Below, piece by piece: positions 8,004-15,262 of a stretch of DNA of 64,000 nt. The translations under genes and the position numbers were made by a program. The stretch's first letter is position 1. Each line of letters opens with the position of its first letter. The notes under the pieces are model-generated. The model saw only the letters and a program-made list of their open reading frames with translations. It was not told where the DNA came from and searched no databases. This DNA comes from Paracoccus sp. IB05 (lineage in GTDB: Bacteria; Pseudomonadota; Alphaproteobacteria; Rhodobacterales; Rhodobacteraceae), in the NCBI RefSeq assembly GCF_016405985.1, contig NZ_JAEFCF010000029.1, forward strand, positions 1 to 64,000. Direction: 5' to 3'.

Positions 8004-9060
8004 CCGCCAGCGCCTTCCCCCCGAAATCAACCGGGTGCGGGCCAAGCTGGCGGACGGCACGGTGCGCTATTACTTCTATCTGACCCACCGGAAGGGCGCG
8101 CGGTTCTGGGTTGATAGCCAGCCGTTCCCCACCGATCCCGCCTTCTTCGCCGCCTATGTCGCGGAACAGGAAAAGGGGCGGCCGAAGGTCGGGCACCTCG
8201 TGCCCGGCATGGTGGACGCCTATCTGTCTTCGGCCGAGTTCAAGGCCAAAAGTCCCCGCACCCAAGACGATTATCGCAAATGGGCGCTGCGCTTCGCGGC
8301 CGAGTTCAAGGACGATCCGGTGGCGATATTCGAGGAACCGGCATCGCGGGGCGAGGTGAACGAATGGCGGCAACAGTGGGCACATTCGGCCAAGCAATTT
8401 GACTATGCCGGAACGGTGGTCACGCTGATCCTGAATTGGGCGCGGGATGCCGGGAAGATCGCGGAGCATCATTGCGACCGCTTGCCCAAGGCATACAAGG
8501 CCGACCGGGCCGAGGTGGTCTGGACGGAAGCCGACCTTGCCACCTTCACCGCCCTTGCGCCGGAATGGGTCTCGCGCATCCTTCTGGCCGCCTGCGAAAC
8601 CGGGTTGCGGCCGGGCGATCTTATCAAGCTGTCCCGCGCCCATATCGAAGAGACGCCGGGCGGGCGGCGCATCCGCATCAAGACGAACAAGCGCGGCCGG
8701 GTGGCGCATATCCCGGTGCTGCCCCGCATGGCCGCCATTTTGGACGCCACGCCCAAGGACCGGCTGTTGATCCTGACCAATGCCAACGGCCAGCCGCTGA
8801 CCGAACACCGGGCTTCAGAAGGCGTCCGCCAGTGGCGTGACAAGGCCAAGCTGTCGGACACGCTGCGGCTTCAGGATGCCCGAGGCACGGCCGCCACGCG
8901 GCTGTTGAACGCGGGCCTTAGCCTTGCGCAGATCGCGGGCTTCATGGGCTGGGGGCTGCGCCATGCGCAGAACGTCATCGAGCATTATGCGCGCCTTGCG
9001 CCGGGCGAGTCCGACCGCATCCTTGAGGCCCTGACGGCGGCCAAACGGGGCGTAGCATGA
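7993..9060 (+). CDS. Tyrosine recombinase integrase of the element
   Basis: Site-specific recombinase of about 355 residues with an N-terminal SAM-like core-binding domain (PGMVDAYLSSAEFKAKSPRT) and a C-terminal catalytic domain. Visible catalytic features are the first arginine in CETGLRPGDLIKL, the lysine/beta-hairpin region, the second arginine in QDARGTAATRLL, tryptophan in place of the second histidine (MGWGLRHA) and the tyrosine in IEHYARL. The residue normally histidine in H-x-x-R is glutamine here (Q-D-A-R). Likely starts are GTG 7993 or 7996, overlapping the upstream small gene; the longer ATG frame from 7888 overlaps that gene fully and is unlikely. The gene ends 74 bp before the right att core and would integrate at tRNA-Cys. 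Confidence 0.88.
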   Translation: MVRNRQRLPPEINRVRAKLADGTVRYYFYLTHRKGARFWVDSQPFPTDPAFFAAYVAEQEKGRPKVGHLVPGMVDAYLSSAEFKAKSPRTQDDYRKWALRFAAEFKDDPVAIFEEPASRGEVNEWRQQWAHSAKQFDYAGTVVTLILNWARDAGKIAEHHCDRLPKAYKADRAEVVWTEADLATFTALAPEWVSRILLAACETGLRPGDLIKLSRAHIEETPGGRRIRIKTNKRGRVAHIPVLPRMAAILDATPKDRLLILTNANGQPLTEHRASEGVRQWRDKAKLSDTLRLQDARGTAATRLLNAGLSLAQIAGFMGWGLRHAQNVIEHYARLAPGESDRILEALTAAKRGVA

Positions 9061-9134
9061 ACAGGTTTTCAAAACGCTTTTCAAAACAGGCCCCCGAAAG
9101 GGTCGCGCATTTCAGCTAAGTGTTTGAAAAGATT

Positions 9135-9181
9135 TGGAGGCGGGTACCGGAATCGAACCGGTCTTCACGGATTTGCAATCC
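9135..9181 (-). repeat. Attachment-site core, right copy (3' half of tRNA-Cys)
   Basis: Identical 47 bp to 454-500. It carries the tRNA-Cys anticodon arm, T-arm and acceptor 3' end on the minus strand. Sequence to the right (GGTCAGAAAGCC...) does not supply a D-arm or a matching 5' acceptor strand, so this too is a partial tRNA. It is therefore an internal att junction of a tandem array rather than the outer end at the intact tRNA. Confidence 0.88.
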
Positions 9182-9352
9182 GGTCAGAAAGCCAATGAAA
9201 TCAAAGCCCCTCTGTTTCAAAACAGGCCCTGACAAATCAGGAACATAAAGCGAAAGTTTCAACGCCTGTCTTGGCACGAATCGTCGCCAAATCCGTGCGC
9301 GGAGAATGGGCGCCTGCCGGATACGTCGATCCGCATGCCGCCTTGCTTGCCA

Positions 9353-10708
9353 TCAACTCATCCCGCCCCACCCGCCGGGATGCAGGGTTTTGCCGTCCCG
9401 CTCCACGCGCGGAAAGTAATCGCGTTTCGGGATCTCCAGTTGCAGATCCAGCGCGGCCAGCACGACCTGCGCCTGGGCATGCAGCCCGTCTGCGAGTGAC
9501 TTGCTTGCGATCTTCGGGGCCAGGTCGGCAATCGCACGGACTGTAGCTGCGACAACCCTCAATCCCCGTTTGGTCGACGACTTCGCAAACCCGAGATCCG
9601 TCATCAGCGCAGCGAGCGCGTCCTGGTCAAAATCCTCGGCGAACCGGGCTTTGCCATGGTCGAACGAGAACTGGTGCGTGACTGTTGTGTCCATGAAGAC
9701 AGGGACGACATCGTAGAGCGGTGCCAGCCAGATCCCCTGATCCTTGTAAAGCAGGCTCGCATTCTTGGCATGATTGTCCGTATTGCCAACCAACAGGTTG
9801 AAGATCGTATGTTCGAAGAACCCTTGGGTCATAATCCCGGGAACCGTCACTTGGCGCGCGATCTGCGCTACGGCGGCTGCCGAGAAACGATGTTGGGGGT
9901 TTGAGCTCTTGCGTTCGTATTTCAGCTCTGCCGCAAGACCCAGTGCCTGGCAGAAGTCCTCGGCATGGACCCGGCGGATCAGTTCCACCCCGTCTTCGAG
10001 CCGCTGCTCGCGATCGAAGCGCCGCGACTGGAGGGCGTTGATGTGTCGCCCATCGATATCGAAGGTCAGGGCCAGTGTGGCGGCGGTTTCGATATCTGCG
10101 GCCTGCGCGATGGCAAGCAGGGCCACCTCGTGCTTCGTGATCTCGGGATCGGCCTGTGGCGAGACTTTCAGGATATGCGTGGTCGGCGCTCGGGAGCCTT
10201 CGCGCGGTATGTAGAAATCATCCCCGTCAGCCACGACCGCGATCTTGCCCTGGACGCCCGCCACCGGCGAGGGATCCCGTTCGCCTTCCGGCATCCGGCG
10301 GTGCAGGTGCAGCGACAGCACGATCTCTTCGAGGCGCTTTCGGTTGAGAAGTTCGTAATCGCCAGGGAAACGACCCGGCATCTTGCCCGGCCCAGTCCCT
10401 TCTGGGGTGATCGAGATGGCGCCCGGGCAGTCAGCCCCGAGATGGAAGAGCAGCGCACCGTAGTCGTCACGGTCAACCTTGAAGCTGGAGAGCACGCGGT
10501 CGAGCTGCGGCCCCTCGAACAACAGATTGGCAAAATACCCTCGGCAATCGGCATCGCCATATGGCTCGGGCCGCACAGGAAGCGAGAGCGAGATTTGCCC
10601 GCCGTTGGCAGCCCCCTCCGTATAGGCGAAACTCAGGGTCTTGTCGTCGGCACGGGTCAGCACGCCGACGGGCGTCTCTCGCCCCTCGATCCAGACATCC
10701 ATTCTCAT
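9353..10708 (-). CDS. hipA: HipA-type serine/threonine kinase toxin
   Basis: A 451-residue HipA-family kinase. Family features in order are an N-terminal beta domain ending near QISLSLPVRPEPYG, the ATP-loop region GVQGKIAVV (about 150), THILKVS, the SRRFDRE motif, NTDNHAKNASLLY with the catalytic Asp/Asn (about 310), and LAPLYDVVP. HipA kinases phosphorylate glutamyl-tRNA synthetase or related targets and cause dormancy. The start ATG overlaps the hipB stop by 4 bases (ATGA). The control region has two copies of a palindrome. It lies just beyond the att junction, convergent with the integrase, and could be cargo of the next element. Confidence 0.9.
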   Translation of the reverse strand: MRMDVWIEGRETPVGVLTRADDKTLSFAYTEGAANGGQISLSLPVRPEPYGDADCRGYFANLLFEGPQLDRVLSSFKVDRDDYGALLFHLGADCPGAISITPEGTGPGKMPGRFPGDYELLNRKRLEEIVLSLHLHRRMPEGERDPSPVAGVQGKIAVVADGDDFYIPREGSRAPTTHILKVSPQADPEITKHEVALLAIAQAADIETAATLALTFDIDGRHINALQSRRFDREQRLEDGVELIRRVHAEDFCQALGLAAELKYERKSSNPQHRFSAAAVAQIARQVTVPGIMTQGFFEHTIFNLLVGNTDNHAKNASLLYKDQGIWLAPLYDVVPVFMDTTVTHQFSFDHGKARFAEDFDQDALAALMTDLGFAKSSTKRGLRVVAATVRAIADLAPKIASKSLADGLHAQAQVVLAALDLQLEIPKRDYFPRVERDGKTLHPGGWGGMS

Positions 10709-10917
10709 CCCCGGCCCTCAGCGAGCAGGTCTATGCCAAGCGCCTGGCAGAGTCGCAGATAGGTGTCAAACTTGGCGGTGGCCGCTCCGCGCTCGATTTT
10801 CGAGAGGTTCGCCTGGGGGATTCCGGTGAGGGATGCGAGATCTTCCTGGGTCATGCCGACGGCGTTTCGCCGGTCACGAACGACCTGCCCCAGTTCGGCT
10901 TCAACGGTGATCTTCAT
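10705..10917 (-). CDS. hipB: HipB-type XRE antitoxin/repressor
   Basis: A 70-residue XRE protein with a clear helix-turn-helix (VGMTQEDLASLTGIPQANLS, then KIERGAATAKFDTYLRLCQ). The start at 10917 follows GAGGG; the frame also opens upstream at 10962. It is coupled by ATGA to hipA. As in other HipBA pairs it should neutralise the kinase and repress the operon by binding palindromic operators, two of which lie upstream at 10961 and 11011. Confidence 0.88.
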   Translation of the reverse strand: MKITVEAELGQVVRDRRNAVGMTQEDLASLTGIPQANLSKIERGAATAKFDTYLRLCQALGIDLLAEGRG

Positions 10918-10960
10918 CTTTGCCCTCAATCCAAACGTGCCGCGCGAACGCGCAGGATCC

Positions 10961-11026
10961 ATGGTGATTTTGCCATATTATTGCGCAAGAATCGCTGCCA
11001 GGCAATCAGTATGGTAATTTTGCCAT
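10961..11026. promoter_or_regulatory. Duplicated palindromic operator of hipBA
   Basis: ATGGTGATTTTGCCAT (10961-10976) and ATGGTAATTTTGCCAT (11011-11026) differ at one base and start exactly 50 bp apart. Each has inverted ATGG/CCAT arms. Between them, on the minus strand, lie a TTGCCT and, 17 bases later, AATAAT, a plausible -35/-10 pair reading into hipB. Two spaced sites allow cooperative HipB binding. Confidence 0.7.
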
Positions 11027-11235
11027 GCAACGGTGTGTAACGGGGCGCTCACAGTAAAATATGTCGAAGCCACCATATTCCTCCGGCAACGAGGCGGGCG
11101 GGCAAAAATGGCTGGCCAGATCATCTATGCCGGGCAGAGCCGCTGCAACTGCAGTGTCGGTCGGTGTCCGCCATCGGGTAGCAAAACGGCCTAACAACTG
11201 CCGCCGCCAAGTTGGTTGTCCCAAACGGTTAGACC

Positions 11236-12630
11236 CTAATGGCAGCTGCAAGGACGCGGATAATTAGGCATACTCCAACGCCCGTTGGTGGATTCGACCC
11301 GAACTGTAGCGTCTGGCAGCGAACTGCCGATGCACCGCACGCATAACCTATATGGGCTGGCAATGAATCCATGGGCAGGAGCAGTAACCCTGTGGCCACC
11401 ATTTCGAACCAAGATCTGCTGCGTCTGATGGCCAACCCAGTCATCAATTATGCGGTAACTCTCATCGTTGTGACTCGAGGCGTGGTGCGGGGCGGTCACG
11501 ATCAGATTTCTGTGGCTCGGCAAGCCTGTTGTGGGCTTAGCAAAAGGTGTGCCTTGGGTAGTGAGACGTGAATCGGCGGTGAAGAGCACCGCTGGCTCCT
11601 TTTCATCCTCATGACGGAGGAAGGCCAAGCACTGACGGTTCGCGCGCGATAGTGTCAAGGCGTAGAAAATCTGTTTCGGCGACACTACGCTTGGCACTGG
11701 CAGCACTTCAACCGCATTGACGGGCGTCAAGAATCCGTGATCCCCGCCACTCGCGCCGCCGCCCGCGTTCCTGCGGCCTTGCTCGAACTGTTCGAAATCG
11801 AACCAGCGGATTGGAATCCCGAAAGTAATGCAGCTTGCGACCGTCTGAGAGATCCGCTCATGCGTATCGAGCGCATCGTGTGCTAACTTCATCGCAAGGC
11901 CTTCGTCCGGATGCGCATTCGGCAGCTCGTCCCGCTCACGCAAGTCTATGGCCAAACTGGATGCCAAACATTCGTGGCTATTCCAGATCGGCGCGTTGCC
12001 CAAAAACACGCGCAGGAAGGCATCCGGGAAGACAGATGCATCCGGCCCTTCGACTTGAAATGCCTCTTCGCTGTGTCCGACCGGGCGCTCGTCCTCTCGA
12101 ATCAGAAAAAAGTTGCTAAATAGGTCGCTTTGGGAAGCCGCGCGGCGAATGGCCTCTTCAAAGTGCTCATGGTCCCGATCTTCCGGTAACGGCACCCGAT
12201 CGTGTGCTTTATTCCGCTCACCAGAAATTTCGTGCATGGCTTTCGCGATCTTCGGTGCCGCTTCGAATGCTCCTTTGACTATGCGGCTTCGAACCCACTT
12301 CGAACGGCGTGGCCCGGCGCCAGCCGGAGCCCATAATGCGGGCAGCCAAACCTCTTCGATACTGCGGCCAGTCTTCAACCAACTTGCTATGAACTGCGGC
12401 GCGCCCTCGCAATGATCCGCGTCTTCGTGGCTGAGGATCAGGCGATCGATCTTACGAAGATCCGGCATCATGCCAGTCAAAAAAACACAAAGTGAGTTGT
12501 CGAGATCCCCCTTCCCAAGGCGCCAACCTGTGTCGACCAGGACCGCCTTGTCACGGTTTTGGTGGGTTGTCCGCAGCAGGAAACTTTCTCCTTTGCGAGG
12601 TAGCGGGATCGCCAGAAACGTAGAAGCCAT
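11236..12630 (-). CDS. MBL-fold metallo-hydrolase, divergent from a membrane nuclease
   Basis: A 464-residue metallo-beta-lactamase-fold hydrolase. The metal-binding motif HEDADH (68-73) is a variant of HxHxDH with Glu at the second His position, as in the ComEC-type branch. Later motifs are TADSR (about 350) and APHHASSHN (about 385), also ComEC/competence-like. The C-terminal ~60 residues are Cys- and His-containing (CVRCIG, PCSCH). There is no signal peptide, so the protein is cytoplasmic. GAGGAACC precedes the ATG. It is transcribed away from the membrane-nuclease gene across a 318-bp gap. The substrate is unknown; a nucleic acid or nucleotide substrate in a defence pair is inference. Confidence 0.75.
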   Translation of the reverse strand: MASTFLAIPLPRKGESFLLRTTHQNRDKAVLVDTGWRLGKGDLDNSLCVFLTGMMPDLRKIDRLILSHEDADHCEGAPQFIASWLKTGRSIEEVWLPALWAPAGAGPRRSKWVRSRIVKGAFEAAPKIAKAMHEISGERNKAHDRVPLPEDRDHEHFEEAIRRAASQSDLFSNFFLIREDERPVGHSEEAFQVEGPDASVFPDAFLRVFLGNAPIWNSHECLASSLAIDLRERDELPNAHPDEGLAMKLAHDALDTHERISQTVASCITFGIPIRWFDFEQFEQGRRNAGGGASGGDHGFLTPVNAVEVLPVPSVVSPKQIFYALTLSRANRQCLAFLRHEDEKEPAVLFTADSRLTTQGTPFAKPTTGLPSHRNLIVTAPHHASSHNDESYRIIDDWVGHQTQQILVRNGGHRVTAPAHGFIASPYRLCVRCIGSSLPDATVRVESTNGRWSMPNYPRPCSCH

Positions 12631-12948
12631 GGTTCCTCATAAGGAAATGCGTGGGCGGTGCCATCGGATCATAGTTTGGTGCCGGCTGAAAATTCTGATT
12701 ATACGGTCTGATTGTAGCCGTCCTCCCTAGATGCGTATTTCGAAGACATCGCCCGAAGCAAGCATCATGTGATGTCGTCGCAAGCCATAAAAACCTTGCC
12801 GAGGGGCCATCGTCCTCGCACTACAAATTGACCCGCGACCGTAACCTATAGTCAAATCCTGTGTATGACTGGTAGGGTCACCTCAGGATTATTTGACTTG
12901 TCGACCACCTTTATCGTCGAGTTCCGAGCGGAGCGGTCAGGAGATAGA

Positions 12949-15243
12949 ATGCAAAATCTTGACGTGACCGCCAACATCACACCAACAAGTATTGCCGCCG
13001 GATTCGGGCTGGCTGGTCGCCGCGAGATTTGTGGCTTGCTGGCACTACTCGAAATCGCGGGAACCACCGAGATCCTGAAAGGGCTTGCGGCAGCGGCTCA
13101 ATCCAAACTGATCAAGGCGCAGGCAGCTGACAGTGACCGCTTGGCCCAGATCAGCGAGGCTTTGCTCGTTACAACGCGTTCCACTGACGCACTCCGACTC
13201 CAGCTTTGGTGCGAAGTTTCACAGATCTTGGGGCTTCCGGAGAGCATCCCGCTTTCTATGCGCAACATTCAAGGCGCAGCGGCTGCATTGGGTGTTCGAG
13301 CGGCCGAAATATTGAAACCATCGGTTCTTGCGGCGCGCGCGGCCGCTGCTGACGCGGGCACTGCTACAAAAGTCGGGCGGAAGTTTGTTAGGGCGCTTCC
13401 AAAACTTCAGCGCAATTCGCGTGATGAGGGGGTCAGCTTTCCGGATGTGGTTGCTTCGGAACTCATGGCGCTGATGGGCGGGTTGAGCCAGTTCGATCTG
13501 GCAGGGACCGTTGACCCTGATGTCGCCGCAGCGATTCAAAAGGGTCAGACAGCTATATCCGCTGCTGCGGTCGCCGGTGGTGGATGGGCGGCTTTCGCCA
13601 CCGCCGTGGGGTCAGCGGGGTTCGCACCCTATATAGCCGCAGCGCAGCTCTCGGCGGTTGTGCCATTCGTCAGCGGACCGGCGCTGGTTTCCTTCCTTGC
13701 CGTCATGACCAACCCGATGACAGTCGTCGCCGGAACCGCTGCCTTGGGATATTGGGCCCTCAAAGGGCAGAGCGTATCGGCGAGAGAGACGGCCGCTGCC
13801 CGGGTTGCAATCCTGCTGGCCGTGGGAGGCATGCAAGATCAGAGCACAGGAGTGGAAACCCTCGCGTCCGTGCTCCGCCGCGGCCATCGGCTTAGTGAAG
13901 CGGAACTGAGCCACCTGAGCCAGAAGACGCGTGACGGACTGATCTTGCGCGGAGGCCAACTCGAACACCGCCTTTCCGGCGAGGTTCCGTCGCCAGCATC
14001 TTCGGCCCCGGGAGCTTGGGGTGTTCCCATAAAACATGCGCCTTTGCCCGCAGGAGCAGACGCAGCCGTGGTTGCGGGGTTGACCGCAGGCGACATGCTT
14101 TACCATGCAGCCGCAATTGACCCAGCGGTGCTGAGGGCAGCTGATTTTTCCCGGACAGTCGATCTTGACAGCCCGCTGGACCTGGCTGCCCACGTGGCCT
14201 CCTTTGCCACAAACGGAGCACAAATTGCGGTCCGGGGCTACGCCGCCGAACAACTCGTAATGGCCAGCCTGGTCGAGCAAGGGCATGTCGTTGAACTCGC
14301 CGCCAGCAGCACGATGCCGGGCTATGATCTGCTTATCGACGGCAATCCCGTGCAGGTGAAATGCGGAGCAAGCCTGTCCCTGCTGCAGGAGCACTTTTCG
14401 AAGTATCCCGATATTCCGGTGATTGCCAACGCTGACCTTGCCAGAATGGCTGAAGCGTCAAGTGAGCCATGGGCGCATATGGTGAGTTCGGTCGAGGGCT
14501 TCGACCTTGATTACGTTCAAAGTATTCTGGAAAGGTCATTGGATGCCGCAGAAGCGATGAGCGAGAGCATGGTGCCAGCCTATGCCATGATCGTAGGCGG
14601 TGTGCGGGCTGCACGTAAGGCCTGGACAGGAGAAATTCCGGTCGAAGATTTGCCAGCATGGCTGGTGATTGATCTCGCGATCCGGGGTGGGCTCTCGTCC
14701 GTCGGGCAAATCGGTGGTGCTTTTGTCGGCATGTTGGTGATTGGCCCTGCGGGCGCTCTCGTCCTTGGGCCAGCGGTAGGTATTGCGGCACTTTTTGGCA
14801 CTGGCCAGTTGCACGGCCTGCTTGACCGGGCAATCCGCAACCCCTGGCACTCATCGGTCATGGAGGCGGCCGAGCGCCTGCGTCATGCCCTTGTGGCTTC
14901 CTGCAACCGGCGACTGGAGATGATGCTCGAACGACAACTCCGTCTGAGAGATTCCGCTGAAAGCTTGCCTGGGGAGTTGAGCGGTTGGCTCGACAGGCGC
15001 ATGGCCGATGATGTCATACACGTCTGGGAAACGCTGGATGGATACGGGCCAGTTTCGACGATCCGCGATGCGATGGAACTCTTAATACACGCCTCCAAAG
15101 TTGGGATGGCAGACCCGGAGGTTCTTACGGCACGCAGGCACCTGACATCGCTCATCGAAGCAAAACCGTCGACTGTGGCCTCGCTGCGGCAGGTTGGTGA
15201 GAAGATTACTACGCTTGCTCAGACAGTTCCTCGACGCGGTTAG
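12949..15243 (+). CDS. Membrane-associated PD-(D/E)XK nuclease-like protein
   Basis: A 764-residue protein not matching a family I can name. Two glycine/alanine-rich hydrophobic blocks, about residues 205-275 (for example SAVVPFVSGPALVSFLAV) and 565-620 (VGQIGGAFVGMLVIGPAGAL), look like membrane-inserting helices. Between them is a compact restriction-nuclease-like domain: a glutamate in GYAAEQLVMASL (about 430), then GYDLLIDGNPVQVKCG (about 457-473) giving the D...QxK pattern of PD-(D/E)XK enzymes. The start at 12949 follows AGGAG; the frame is open further upstream. The C-terminal part is helical. Its neighbours are defence genes on both sides. A membrane-anchored effector nuclease is the inference. 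Confidence 0.6.
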   Translation: MQNLDVTANITPTSIAAGFGLAGRREICGLLALLEIAGTTEILKGLAAAAQSKLIKAQAADSDRLAQISEALLVTTRSTDALRLQLWCEVSQILGLPESIPLSMRNIQGAAAALGVRAAEILKPSVLAARAAAADAGTATKVGRKFVRALPKLQRNSRDEGVSFPDVVASELMALMGGLSQFDLAGTVDPDVAAAIQKGQTAISAAAVAGGGWAAFATAVGSAGFAPYIAAAQLSAVVPFVSGPALVSFLAVMTNPMTVVAGTAALGYWALKGQSVSARETAAARVAILLAVGGMQDQSTGVETLASVLRRGHRLSEAELSHLSQKTRDGLILRGGQLEHRLSGEVPSPASSAPGAWGVPIKHAPLPAGADAAVVAGLTAGDMLYHAAAIDPAVLRAADFSRTVDLDSPLDLAAHVASFATNGAQIAVRGYAAEQLVMASLVEQGHVVELAASSTMPGYDLLIDGNPVQVKCGASLSLLQEHFSKYPDIPVIANADLARMAEASSEPWAHMVSSVEGFDLDYVQSILERSLDAAEAMSESMVPAYAMIVGGVRAARKAWTGEIPVEDLPAWLVIDLAIRGGLSSVGQIGGAFVGMLVIGPAGALVLGPAVGIAALFGTGQLHGLLDRAIRNPWHSSVMEAAERLRHALVASCNRRLEMMLERQLRLRDSAESLPGELSGWLDRRMADDVIHVWETLDGYGPVSTIRDAMELLIHASKVGMADPEVLTARRHLTSLIEAKPSTVASLRQVGEKITTLAQTVPRRG

Positions 15244-15262
15244 TTAGCGACACCCTCAAAGT

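Larger units (their letters stand above)
454..9181. mobile_element. Integrated phage satellite-like element between tRNA-Cys att repeats
   Basis: The element is bounded by the 47-bp direct repeats and carries its integrase next to the right repeat. It encodes an HK97-type protease/capsid fusion, a tail-tube-like protein, small unknown proteins, a regulator, an excisionase-like protein and one HEPN-type defence cargo gene. No terminase, portal, tape measure, lysis or primase gene can be seen. That content fits a capsid-carrying satellite or a reduced prophage better than an autonomous phage. Because neither repeat is flanked by the rest of tRNA-Cys, further elements probably lie in tandem on both sides. 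Confidence 0.7.
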
